A stretch of 23,393 nucleotides of DNA from Verrucomicrobiota bacterium (lineage in GTDB: Bacteria > Verrucomicrobiota > Verrucomicrobiae > Chthoniobacterales > UBA10450), in NCBI GenBank assembly GCA_005887855.1, contig VBQB01000254.1:1-23393 (forward strand), read 5' to 3'. Both the position numbers and the translations under genes were made by a program. Of this stretch, positions 1 through 8,442 are shown piece after piece. Under the pieces are notes generated by a model. That model was not told the origin of the DNA. It saw only the letters and a program-made list of their open reading frames with translations, and ran no database searches. Each line of letters begins with the position of its first letter. The stretch's first letter is position 1.

Positions 1-242
1 ACAACCAGGCCGGCGTCGCTGGCATCCTCCGCGCGATGCTGCTGATGAAAACGCAGACCGAGCCGCTGCAATCGATCGGTCTCTATGGTTCTGCCTTTGT
101 CGGAGCCACTGACTTCGTGGCCGAGGTCGAGTAAAAGCGCGGCAATACCGCTCATCCCGCTCCCCGCCACCCCGACAAGATGAATCTTGTGGCGTTCGCG
201 GGTGAGCAATTTCGGAAGGTTGAGCTCAGAGACGGGCTTCAT
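1..242 (-). CDS. murC: UDP-N-acetylmuramate--L-alanine ligase MurC (N-terminal part, runs off the window)
   Basis: Only the first 80 codons are present, with the start at 242 and the rest beyond position 1. The protein begins MKPVSELNLPKLL and continues HKIHLVGVAGSGMSGIA, the glycine-rich nucleotide-binding start of the Mur ligase N-terminal domain, followed by LGHEVSGSDKG, as in MurC. MurC adds L-alanine to UDP-MurNAc in the cytoplasm, the first step of the peptide stem. The ATG lies inside the end of murG (17 bp overlap), and murC directly follows murG in many dcw clusters. The ATP-binding GTxGKT motif and the catalytic domain lie outside the window, so the identification rests on the N-terminus plus gene order. 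Confidence 0.9.
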   Translation of the reverse strand, partial: MKPVSELNLPKLLTRERHKIHLVGVAGSGMSGIAALLLDLGHEVSGSDKGRTIETDRLQRLGLRFHQQHRAEDASDAGLV

Positions 243-1323
243 GACTCGTATATTTTTCCATGGTTGTGACCATGAGCCCGGCCGCGTTCTTTGGCGCGAG
301 ACGCGAACAATTTGCGGACATCTGTCGGATTTGCTCAGGCTTCTCGATTAACTCCCGGATTTTGCGCGCTAGCAATTCGCCGGAGAGTTCCGATTCCTTG
401 AGGAGAATCGCTGCCTGAGCGTGGGCATAAATTTCCGCGTTTCGCGTTTGATGATCGTCTGCCGCATAAGGAAACGGAATTAAGATGCCAGGCAGCGAAA
501 AGGTAGCGAACTCAGCCAGACTCGCCGCACCGGCCCGTGCAACGAGGAGGTCGGCGGCGCTGTAAGCTTCCTCCATTCGATGATGAAATGCCGCGACGTA
601 AGCCGGAATGTTTTCGCGGCGATAATTATCGGCGACGAGACGCTCGTCCCGCGCGCCGGAAAGATGAATGACCTGCAACGGAACCCCATGCAAGAACGGC
701 AAAGATTTAATGATGGCTTGGTTGATTCCGCTCGCACCCTGACTGCCACCCATCACGAGGAGCGTTGGTAGGTCATCTCGCAGTCCAAGTTTCTGATGCG
801 CAAGCTGTCGATCCAAGCGTTTCAGTTCGGTTCGGATTGGCGTGCCTGTGACTTCCGTTTGCGCTTTTGGAAAAAATGGCGCGCACTCTTCAAAGCCAAG
901 CATGACGGCTCGCACCATCCGTGCGGTTACTCGGTTCGCCTTTCCTGGGACGGCGTTCGATTCGTGAATGAAGGTCGAGACACCGCGCATCCGTCCAGCC
1001 AGAAGCGGGGCGGTGGAGGTGAACCCGCCCATCCCAAGGATCACCTGTGGTTTGAACTTGCGATACAGGGACCGACAGAGCGACAGGCTTTCACAGAAGC
1101 GCTGAATGAAACCGAGAATTGCCGGCGAAAACGGCGATGGTAAGCCCACTGTCGGCAACTTTTCAAATCGGAAACCTGCGCGGCCGGAAAGCGCGAGCGT
1201 ATCAATCTCCTTCTCGGAAACCAGCAACATGACGTCGTGGCCGCGATCGCGCAGCACCTCCGCCACGGCGATGCCGGGGAACAGATGTCCGCCGGTCCCT
1301 CCGCATGCGATTACTGCATTCAT
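226..1323 (-). CDS. murG: UDP-GlcNAc:undecaprenyl-PP-MurNAc-pentapeptide GlcNAc transferase MurG
   Basis: MurG transfers GlcNAc from UDP-GlcNAc to lipid I, making lipid II on the inner face of the membrane. The 365-residue length is normal. The N-terminal GT-B Rossmann domain starts with CGGTGGHLFPGIAVA (residues 7-21), the glycine loop of the family. HESNAVPGKANR near residue 120, MGGSQGASGIN near 191-201 and RAGAASLAEF near 262-271 are the other conserved MurG blocks that bind the acceptor and the UDP-GlcNAc. The start is an ATG at 1323, 23 bp after ftsW, and the end overlaps murC by 17 bp, so translation is probably coupled. No lesion is seen. Confidence 0.97.
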   Translation of the reverse strand: MNAVIACGGTGGHLFPGIAVAEVLRDRGHDVMLLVSEKEIDTLALSGRAGFRFEKLPTVGLPSPFSPAILGFIQRFCESLSLCRSLYRKFKPQVILGMGGFTSTAPLLAGRMRGVSTFIHESNAVPGKANRVTARMVRAVMLGFEECAPFFPKAQTEVTGTPIRTELKRLDRQLAHQKLGLRDDLPTLLVMGGSQGASGINQAIIKSLPFLHGVPLQVIHLSGARDERLVADNYRRENIPAYVAAFHHRMEEAYSAADLLVARAGAASLAEFATFSLPGILIPFPYAADDHQTRNAEIYAHAQAAILLKESELSGELLARKIRELIEKPEQIRQMSANCSRLAPKNAAGLMVTTMEKYTSHEARL

Positions 1324-1346
1324 AAAGTGTCTTTCAATCTTTTGGT

Positions 1347-2489
1347 TTACATCCGCGGTGTCGTTCGAACCTGCAGAGTCCCGTGTTTCTTATGCCGCGG
1401 TTCGAGAACGCCCTGGCGATAAATATTGAGCAACAAACCGATCCCAAACAAACAAGCGACAAGATTCGACCCGCCGTAACTAATAAAGGGGAGTGGCAGA
1501 CCTTTGTTCGGCAAGAGCGAGGTGGTAACGCCGATGTTCACCGCCGCTTGCAAAGCCAGGAGTGAAACAATGCCGCAGCCGAGGAGCAAACCGAAGCGAT
1601 CTTTGGCGTGCAGCGCGATCATGATCCCGCAAACGATGATGAGAACAAACAGGAAGATCACGAGCAAACTGATCCGTAGACCGAGCTCTTCGCCGATGAT
1701 AGGAAAAATAAAATCCGTGTGCGCGTAAGGCAGATAAAGCATCTTTTGGCGGCCGTTGCCTAGGCCAAGGCCTTCCATTCCGCCGCTGCCCCACGCAATC
1801 AAGGCCTGCATCTGCTGCAGGCCGGCATCTTCCTTGAAATTTTGCGGATGAAGAAAGGCCGAAAGCCGACTCATTCGTTCGGACATTTGCGTGGCGACAA
1901 GGACAATGCCGCCCAGACCAGTGAATGAGAGGATGCCAAGCCATATCGGGTTTGCGCCGGCCACGAACATCATAACAAAGGCGATTGCTCCCAGCAAAGC
2001 CGTGGTGCCAAGGTCGACCTCGGTAAGAACAAGCCCGGCTAGCAAACCGATAATTGAGAGTGGAAGGACGAAACCACGGACCAAATTATTGCCGGTTTTT
2101 TCGTCGCGGGAGTACCAGGCGGCAAGGAAAAATACCGCCGCGACCTTTGCGATCTCGGAAGGTTGAAACGTAAATGGGCCCAGTCCCACCCAGCGGCGCG
2201 AACCATTAAGGCGCAGACCGAGCGGCGGAATGTAGCAGAGAGTCAACGCGATAAGCGCAAGCGTAAACCAAAGCCACCATGTCCGTTGCCAGAAATGGTA
2301 GTCGATCAGCGCAACCAGGGTGCATACGGCAAGGCCAATTCCGAACCAAATCGACTGTCGTTTAATGAAAAAATAGACATCGCCATGACTGTCTTGCGCA
2401 AACGCGCTCGTGCTAAAAAGCATGACGATACCGATCACCAGCAGCCCCAGCACCGCCAGAAAGAGGATGTAAGCGCTCTTACGGTGCAT
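1347..2489 (-). CDS. ftsW: Septal peptidoglycan glycosyltransferase FtsW (SEDS family)
   Basis: FtsW polymerises lipid II into glycan at the division septum, working with the transpeptidase FtsI encoded in the same cluster. The protein is a multi-pass membrane protein with about ten hydrophobic segments. The SEDS signature PLPFISYGGSNLVACLFG sits near the C-terminus, and HTDFIFPIIGEELG is the conserved periplasmic block. I chose the ATG at 2489 (MHRKSAYILFLAVLG), which places the first membrane helix at the N-terminus and gives 380 residues. The same frame stays open to a TTG at 2540, which would add 17 residues without an obvious ribosome site. It lies between the LysM protein gene and murG. 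Confidence 0.95.
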   Translation of the reverse strand: MHRKSAYILFLAVLGLLVIGIVMLFSTSAFAQDSHGDVYFFIKRQSIWFGIGLAVCTLVALIDYHFWQRTWWLWFTLALIALTLCYIPPLGLRLNGSRRWVGLGPFTFQPSEIAKVAAVFFLAAWYSRDEKTGNNLVRGFVLPLSIIGLLAGLVLTEVDLGTTALLGAIAFVMMFVAGANPIWLGILSFTGLGGIVLVATQMSERMSRLSAFLHPQNFKEDAGLQQMQALIAWGSGGMEGLGLGNGRQKMLYLPYAHTDFIFPIIGEELGLRISLLVIFLFVLIIVCGIMIALHAKDRFGLLLGCGIVSLLALQAAVNIGVTTSLLPNKGLPLPFISYGGSNLVACLFGIGLLLNIYRQGVLEPRHKKHGTLQVRTTPRM

Positions 2490-2552
2490 AATCAGCTGGG
2501 TGGAGAAAACCGGCGCTCTCGGCGGCGACCGCCTCTGCAACTCGCATGCGTT

Positions 2553-3158
2553 TCATTCTTTCTTCTTGTTTGCGCTTGTCGTCTTGGTTGGAACGAGCAG
2601 CTTTTGTCCGATCTGCAGTTTGCGCGGGTCCTCGATGTGATTGAGGCCAATCAGATCGTCGTAGGAGACTTTTAGTTTTTTGGCGATCGTCACCGGGTTA
2701 TCACCTTTTACTACTGTGTAAACTTTTCCTGAGCGGGCTGGCACAGTCACATGTTCAGATGATTTCGCGTGTTGGGCTTTATGGTCGTCCTTCACTAGTG
2801 ATTTTGACGGCGAATGCGACGCTTTTGTATCTTCCCGCTCCGTGTTTTCCTTTTGCAGCAACCCAGATGGTGGGCTGGAAACATCCGGTTTGATTGCCGA
2901 TGCGGCTGCAGCCGGATCATTTTCGGTATTCGACGGGGCGGCCGATACGAACGAACTCTGCCGCGTCTTAATCGCGTTAAATGCGATAATTCCTGAAACA
3001 GCCACCACGTGGAGCAGCAAGACAATCAGCAACGCACGAGAAAGCTTCATGTTCGGTTCGGACATTTCTTCGTAGCCCATTTCTGCGGACGCGGTGGCAG
3101 ATCGGCGTGCGGTTGTGGCCCGAAGTTTTTTGCGTCTGAGGAGCTTCGGTATTTTCAT
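2553..3158 (-). CDS. Single-pass membrane protein with C-terminal LysM domain
   Basis: This 201-residue protein has a basic cytoplasmic N-terminus (about residues 1-37, many Arg/Lys), one membrane helix (about 39-61, ALLIVLLLHVVAVSGIIAF), a low-complexity Ser/Thr/Ala/Lys linker (about 65-140) and one LysM domain (about 144-191, YTVVKGDNPVTIAKKLKVS ... LQIGQKLLVP). LysM domains bind GlcNAc-containing glycan such as peptidoglycan, so the protein probably anchors to or senses the wall in the periplasm. No catalytic domain follows the LysM. The ATG overlaps the murD stop by 4 bp (ATGA), so it is co-translated within the dcw operon. The specific role in division or wall synthesis is inferred from location only. 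Confidence 0.85.
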   Translation of the reverse strand: MKIPKLLRRKKLRATTARRSATASAEMGYEEMSEPNMKLSRALLIVLLLHVVAVSGIIAFNAIKTRQSSFVSAAPSNTENDPAAAASAIKPDVSSPPSGLLQKENTEREDTKASHSPSKSLVKDDHKAQHAKSSEHVTVPARSGKVYTVVKGDNPVTIAKKLKVSYDDLIGLNHIEDPRKLQIGQKLLVPTKTTSANKKKE

Positions 3159-4401
3159 GGTTCTAGCTGGGGCAAGGCTTGCACTAGGGCGCGAAATTGA
3201 TCGCCGCGGTCGGCGTAGCTTTTGAACATGTCGAAAGAAGATGTGCCTGGGGAAAAAAGGACGATTTCGCCGAGCTTGGCCGCCGCGTGGGCGCGTTCAA
3301 CCGCATCCGCGAGTGAGCTTGCAATTTCCGAGTTGACCGCGCCGCTCCAGGAGCGCGCGATGCTCTCAGCCATTTCGCCAATCAAAATTGTTGATCTAAC
3401 TTTTTCTTTCACGAGAGATCGCAGCGGATCGAAAGTGAAGCCCTTGTCCTTGCCGCCAGCGATGAGAACGACCGGTTTGGTTTGTGCGCGCAGCGCCTTC
3501 TCCACCGCGTCAAGATTCGTCGCCTTCGAATCGTTTACATAGTTAACGCCGCCAAGTTCGCGGACGAATTCGCAGCGGTGTGGACGTGGCTCGTAGGCGC
3601 AAAGCGGCGGCTATCGGACAACCGCAGAACGGCCTCGTTTTGAAAGACGATCGCGCCCTCGGAGAGACGAAAATCCGCGTTTTCGGCATAAGCACTAAAC
3701 GTGATCGTGCGTGCGCGGACTCCAGGCAGTCTTTCAATCGCATTAATCACTGCGACATCGTCGGCTGTTTGATTTTCAAAAATGCGCAGCTTGGCCGCGC
3801 GATAGTCAGACACCGAGCGATAGCGATCGAGATGGTCGGGAGCGAAATTGAGCCAGAGGCTGATTGACGGTCGGAAAGTTTGAATGGTTTCCAATTGAAA
3901 CGAGCTCACTTCGACCGTGAGCACATCGAATTGCGTCTTCTTGCGCGCCACTTCGGAGAGTGGTTTGCCGATGTTGCCGCACGCGATTGTCCGCTGACCG
4001 CATGCGTTCAACATTTCGGCTAGTAATTCCGTGGTCGTCGTCTTGCCGTTTGTACCGGTGACAGCGATGACTGGAGTTTCACAGGATCGCCAACCGAGTT
4101 CGAGTTCGCCGATCATGTCGATGTTGCGCGAGGAAAAATTGAGCGCGAGTCGAGAAGCTGGATCGATCCCCGGGCTCAGGACAGCCATTTCGTAAGCGGA
4201 TGAATCATCACTTGCCGGTGCCCCACAAATCACCCGAACCTCTTGCGCCCGCAGATTGTCAATCGTCGATTTGAGTAAATCCTTTTCCTGGGCGCTATCG
4301 AGCACTGTGACGTGTGCGCCCTCCGACTTGAGCAAGAGCGCTGCAGCGGCCCCGCTCAAGCCTGCACCAAGAACGGCGATATTCTGATTTTTGTAGCGCA
4401 A
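3155..4401 (-). pseudogene. murD: UDP-N-acetylmuramoyl-L-alanine--D-glutamate ligase MurD, disrupted by internal deletion and frameshift
   Basis: MurD adds D-glutamate to UDP-MurNAc-L-Ala. The first part (TTG at 4401 to about 3604) has the Rossmann start VLGAGLSGAAAALLL, the ATP loop VTGTNGKTTTTE, EVSSFQLE and NFAPDHLDRY. The last part, from about 3604 to 3155, is in another frame and has PRPHRCEFV, YVNDSKATN and IAGGKDKG. At the junction (3595-3613), text ending RLSDSRRF meets AYEPRPHRCEF. Family members have about 30-40 residues here, including the invariant HNxxNxxAA motif, which is absent. As read, translation stops at 3535. The gene should be essential, so a sequence or assembly error is as likely as a real mutation, unless another murD exists. 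The TTG start is 4 bp after mraY. Confidence 0.9.
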
Positions 4402-4405
4402 GTAT

Positions 4406-5506
4406 TTATCTCAACTTCAGTGTCGCCAGGCCAAGCAAGGCAAAGATTATCGAGAGGATCCAAAACCGAACGATGACGGTATTTTCCTTCCAACCAGTCA
4501 GCTCGAAGTGGTGATGAAGCGGGGACATGACGAAAATCCGCCTGCCCGTCGCTTTGAAGCTGATCACCTGCAAAATCACCGAAACCGCTTCGATCACGAA
4601 AACGCCGCCCACGACGACCAAGAGCAACTCCTGCTTACAGCAAATCGCTACTACGCCGACCATGCCGCCGATGGCGAGCGATCCAGTATCGCCCATAAAA
4701 ACTTTGGCCGGATGACAGTTAAACCAGAGAAAGCCGAGACCCGCACCAACGAGTGCAGAGCAGACAACGGTCAGCTCTCCAGCAAACGGGTAAAACGGGA
4801 CCTGCAAATATTCTGCGATCCGGAAATTTCCTGCCGCATAAGAAAGCAACGCATATGCAAACGCGACGGTGACCGTGCAACCGATTGCGAGGCCATCGAG
4901 CCCGTCGGTTAGGTTGACCGCGTTCGAGGAGCCCACAATGACGAGCGCAAAGAACAGGAAAGTAAACAAGCCCATATTGGCGATGACCGGCGCTTTAACA
5001 AATGGCACGTACAGGGAGCGAGCCTGCACCTCTAGCAACGGGCTGTTCAGGAAAACACCCGTGATAATTGCGGCGAGGGCGAGCTGAAAAAGAAGTTTCA
5101 AGCGGCCGCTGATGCCGTCGGACTTCTTCTTCGTGACTTTCAGATAATCATCGAGAAATCCAAGCGCGCCGAGATAAATCATACTAAACAAGGCGAGCCA
5201 AACGAACCGATTGTCCGGGCGGGCCCAGATAAGGCTCGACACAAAGACCCCTCCGATAACGAGCACCCCGCCCATCGTGGGCGTTCCCTGCTTGCCGCCG
5301 TGTAATTCAGCGAGGCGGTGAACTTCTGCCGCCAGGCGAATGGGTTGCCCCAGCTTCAGTGCGATCAGTCTTCGAATGACGAAATTTCCAAAAATCAGTG
5401 TGACCAGGAAAGCCGTCACCGCCGCGGCAATGGCCCTAAATGTGACATAAGAGAAAACGTTGAACCCGATGAACTGATCGCTCAGCCGATGGAGGTAGTA
5501 CATCAT
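4406..5506 (-). CDS. mraY: Phospho-N-acetylmuramoyl-pentapeptide transferase MraY
   Basis: MraY moves phospho-MurNAc-pentapeptide from UDP to undecaprenyl phosphate, forming lipid I in the membrane. The 366-residue protein has about ten hydrophobic helices. Conserved family blocks are visible: TPTMGGVL (about 75-82), the catalytic/metal pair in LGFLDDYLK (D119-D120), NLTDGLDGLA (198-207), VFMGDTGSLAIGG (269-281) and the histidine-rich SPLHHHFELTGW (328-339). It begins with two consecutive ATG codons; the first overlaps the murF stop by 4 bp (ATGA), which suggests translational coupling. murD begins 4 bp after its stop. No lesion is seen. Confidence 0.97.
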   Translation of the reverse strand: MMYYLHRLSDQFIGFNVFSYVTFRAIAAAVTAFLVTLIFGNFVIRRLIALKLGQPIRLAAEVHRLAELHGGKQGTPTMGGVLVIGGVFVSSLIWARPDNRFVWLALFSMIYLGALGFLDDYLKVTKKKSDGISGRLKLLFQLALAAIITGVFLNSPLLEVQARSLYVPFVKAPVIANMGLFTFLFFALVIVGSSNAVNLTDGLDGLAIGCTVTVAFAYALLSYAAGNFRIAEYLQVPFYPFAGELTVVCSALVGAGLGFLWFNCHPAKVFMGDTGSLAIGGMVGVVAICCKQELLLVVVGGVFVIEAVSVILQVISFKATGRRIFVMSPLHHHFELTGWKENTVIVRFWILSIIFALLGLATLKLR

Positions 5507-6936
5507 GGCGAAGTTCCAACAGGGGGATGATTCGTCTGCCCGCGACCGTTAGCCGAAGGTGTCGATCGGCGATTCCCGAATTCCTCCATCACGCGTTCCG
5601 TTCGCGCGGCGCGGCTTCCTTTAATGAGCACAAGGTCACCCGGCTCTGCGATCTTAACCAAAACTTCCGCAGCTTCGGTTGTTGAATTGACTGCTCTGCT
5701 ATTTCCCGATCCAGCGTGTTCCGCTGCATTCGAAATTGCGGCTGCAACGTTTCCGATTGCAATTATGTGATCGACTCCGAGGACGGCGGCGGTTTCGCCA
5801 ACTTCGCAATGGCTGCGCTCCGATTCGTCACCCAGTTCCCTCATTTCTCCGAGAACTGCGATGCGTTTTCCATCGGCATCCAGTTCCACCAACGTGCGCA
5901 ATGCCGCTTTCATCGAATCGGGATTTGCGTTGTAGCTGTCGTCGATAAACTGCACGCCGTGAATTTCTTTGATTTGCAAACGCGCTTTAGTGAGCGGAGC
6001 AGCGACCAGGCCGGCCGCGCAATCCTCGAGGGAAAGACCGAAGACGCGACCGGCGGCAACTGCGAGCAACGCGTTTTGCACCATGTGCAGGCCAGGCACA
6101 AGCAACTGCGCCCGGCAGCGATGGGCGCCTTCGAGGATCGTGAAATCGCTTCCATTTCCGCTCCGAGTAATTTCGCTGGCGCGGACCGTCCCTCCGCTTG
6201 TACCGGCAAAAACAACTTTGGCACGGGTGCTCGCGGCGATGCCCTCGCTGAAAGGATCGTCCGCATTAAGGATGACTGATCCTTCCGCACCAACCGTTTG
6301 CGCGAGCGCGGCTTTTTCGGCCGCAATCGCTTCGCGCGACCCCATAAACTCGATATGCGCAACTCCAACGTTGGTAATGATGGCGGTATCTGGTGCGGCC
6401 AGTTTCGCCAACGTCTCGATCTCTCCCGGATGATTCATGCCGATCTCCCAAACAGCGACTTCATCCTGCGACGTAGCCTCCAGCATCGTACGAGGAAGCC
6501 CGACATGATTGTTGAAATTGCCTTCGGTTTTGGTAACTCGAAAACGGCGGCCGAGGACAGACGCGACAAAATCTTTCGTGCTGGTCTTGCCGTTGCTTCC
6601 CGTGATCGCGATTACCTTGAGCGACAGCGATTTTCGATATTTGGCGGCGAGCTTTTGATACGCCTGCAAGGTATCTTCCGCGCGGATGAGCGCGAAGTTC
6701 TCTGGGACTTTTCCGTTCCAAGTAAGATCGACAATCGCTCCCACTGCGCCGGCTCTCGCGGCCGATTCAACAAACTTGTGGCCATCAAAATTTTCGCCGC
6801 GCAATGCCACAAATAATTCGCCGCGCTTAACGGTGCGCGAATCGGTACTAACCTTCTCGACCGAAACCTGCCCGTCACCGGAAGAAACCGGCGCACCGGC
6901 GAATTCAGCAACTTGAAAGATCGACAATCGATTCAT
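5503..6936 (-). CDS. murF: UDP-N-acetylmuramoyl-tripeptide--D-alanyl-D-alanine ligase MurF
   Basis: MurF adds D-Ala-D-Ala to the UDP-MurNAc tripeptide, the last cytoplasmic step. The 477-residue length fits. Visible motifs are STDSRTVKRGELFVAL (30-45) of the N-terminal domain, the ATP loop ITGSNGKTSTKD (111-122), EGNFNNHVGLP (138-148), EIGMNHPGEI (164-173), and DDSYNANPDSM in the C-terminal domain. The HNxxN block reads GLHMVQNALLA (282-292), so Met replaces the usual first Asn while the second Asn is kept. The C-terminal tail after the ligase fold (about 458-477) is polar. Its ATG shares one base with the murE stop (TAATG), and its stop overlaps mraY by 4 bp. Confidence 0.96.
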   Translation of the reverse strand: MNRLSIFQVAEFAGAPVSSGDGQVSVEKVSTDSRTVKRGELFVALRGENFDGHKFVESAARAGAVGAIVDLTWNGKVPENFALIRAEDTLQAYQKLAAKYRKSLSLKVIAITGSNGKTSTKDFVASVLGRRFRVTKTEGNFNNHVGLPRTMLEATSQDEVAVWEIGMNHPGEIETLAKLAAPDTAIITNVGVAHIEFMGSREAIAAEKAALAQTVGAEGSVILNADDPFSEGIAASTRAKVVFAGTSGGTVRASEITRSGNGSDFTILEGAHRCRAQLLVPGLHMVQNALLAVAAGRVFGLSLEDCAAGLVAAPLTKARLQIKEIHGVQFIDDSYNANPDSMKAALRTLVELDADGKRIAVLGEMRELGDESERSHCEVGETAAVLGVDHIIAIGNVAAAISNAAEHAGSGNSRAVNSTTEAAEVLVKIAEPGDLVLIKGSRAARTERVMEEFGNRRSTPSANGRGQTNHPPVGTSP

Positions 6937-8414
6937 TAAAACTCCACTGGATGGTCCTCGATCGCGCGCCGCGCGACCTGGATATCATCGAACGGCACGG
7001 TGTGATCCGCGAACTCCTGATAGTTTTCGTGCCCTTTGCCCGCGATCAATACAATGTCGCGCGGCTGGACGAGCGCAATCGCGCGGCCAATCGCTTCCGC
7101 TCGATCGACAAGCTTTTCGTAATGGGTCGAGCGAAAACCTTTTTCGATCTCCGTAATGATAGAGTTCGGATCTTCTTTGCGCGGATTATCCGATGTGAGG
7201 ATCGCGTAATCAGCATGTCGATTGGCAATTTCACCCATGAGAGGACGTTTTTTCCGGTCGCGATCGCCGCCGCAGCCAAAAACGACAATCAACCGATTTG
7301 GTCCGAGTTCCCGCAACGTTTTGAGAACGTTACGGAGCGCGTCCGGTGTGTGTGCGTAATCAACGAAGACCTGAAATTGTCGCTTCGCTGGAACTAGTTC
7401 CAATCGGCCCGGCACTTGCGAGGATTTGCCGAGGCTAAGGACTGCTTCGCGCAGATCAACTCCGAGAGCATTCGCCGCCGCCAGCGCCGCCACTGAATTC
7501 AAAACATTAAACCTCCCGATCAACGGTACTCGGACGAGATAACTCTTGCCGCGGGCATCGAGTTGGTAGGAAGTACCTCCAAACTCCACGCGATAATTTG
7601 AGGCGCGAAAATCCGCGCGCACTCCCATCCCATAGGTAATAACCGCAACCTTTTTACCGATTCTCTGGAGCAGTTGCTCGCCATAGCGGTCGTCGATGTT
7701 CACAACCGCGACGGGTTTCCGTTTCTTTTGTTGCCGCCCGAGTTGAGTGAAGAGCTTCAATTTCGACTCGAAATAACTCTCCATTGTGCCGTGAAAATCG
7801 AGGTGGTCCTGAGTGAGATTGGTGAAGACAGCGACATTCCACTCGAGACCGCGCGTGCGGTCTTGCGCGAGCGCATGCGAAGAAACTTCCATCGCCGCCG
7901 CTCGACAACCGGCGTTCACGATTTGCGCGAGCAGCTCCTGCAGATCAAGTGATTCTGGCGTCGTGCGACTGGCCGGCAACACGCGCTCACCAATCTCGTA
8001 GCGCACCGTCCCAATCAAGCCGCAACGCAAGCCCGCCTTTTCACAAATGTGCTTGATGAGAAAGGTGATCGTGGTTTTCCCATTGGTGCCCGTGACGGCC
8101 GCAAGTTTTAACCTCTGCGCGGGGAGTCCGTAAAACGTTGCCGAGAGATCAGCCAGCGCGTTGCGCGCATTCTCCACGACCAGACAGGTGGCGCGCGAAT
8201 GTTTCTCTTCGCGCTCCGTGACGATCACTGAAGCGCCTTTTTCAATGGCCTGGCCGATGAATTCGTGCCCATCCCGGCTTTCGCCCCGCATTGCCACGAA
8301 CAGGCCGTTTTTTTGCACTCGCCGCGAGTCATACGCGATACTTTCCACCGGGCGATCAAGTTTCCCGATGACCTGGTGGACTGAAATCGCGGCGGCGAGA
8401 GTTTTGAGCTGCAT
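6936..8414 (-). CDS. murE: UDP-MurNAc-L-Ala-D-Glu--meso-diaminopimelate ligase MurE
   Basis: MurE adds the third residue of the peptide stem. The 492-residue protein has the N-terminal UDP-MurNAc binding block AYDSRRVQKNGLFVAM (27-42), the ATP loop VTGTNGKTTITFL (107-119), MEVSSHAL (175-182), the HLDFHGTME block (204-212), and DYAHTPDAL (352-360). The motif DNPRKEDP (409-416) is the DNPR signature of enzymes that select meso-diaminopimelate rather than lysine, so a Gram-negative type A1gamma peptidoglycan is expected. The ATG at 8414 lies 28 bp after the ftsI stop; the stop shares one base with the murF start. Confidence 0.97.
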   Translation of the reverse strand: MQLKTLAAAISVHQVIGKLDRPVESIAYDSRRVQKNGLFVAMRGESRDGHEFIGQAIEKGASVIVTEREEKHSRATCLVVENARNALADLSATFYGLPAQRLKLAAVTGTNGKTTITFLIKHICEKAGLRCGLIGTVRYEIGERVLPASRTTPESLDLQELLAQIVNAGCRAAAMEVSSHALAQDRTRGLEWNVAVFTNLTQDHLDFHGTMESYFESKLKLFTQLGRQQKKRKPVAVVNIDDRYGEQLLQRIGKKVAVITYGMGVRADFRASNYRVEFGGTSYQLDARGKSYLVRVPLIGRFNVLNSVAALAAANALGVDLREAVLSLGKSSQVPGRLELVPAKRQFQVFVDYAHTPDALRNVLKTLRELGPNRLIVVFGCGGDRDRKKRPLMGEIANRHADYAILTSDNPRKEDPNSIITEIEKGFRSTHYEKLVDRAEAIGRAIALVQPRDIVLIAGKGHENYQEFADHTVPFDDIQVARRAIEDHPVEF

Positions 8415-8442
8415 GAGGGTTCAACATGCCGTCGTAAGGCAC

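Noticed and set aside
4393..4402. GTAGCGCAAG near the murD start as another palindromic repeat
   Set aside because: There is no matching GCGCTAC end or hairpin nearby; it is coding sequence of murD and a chance match.
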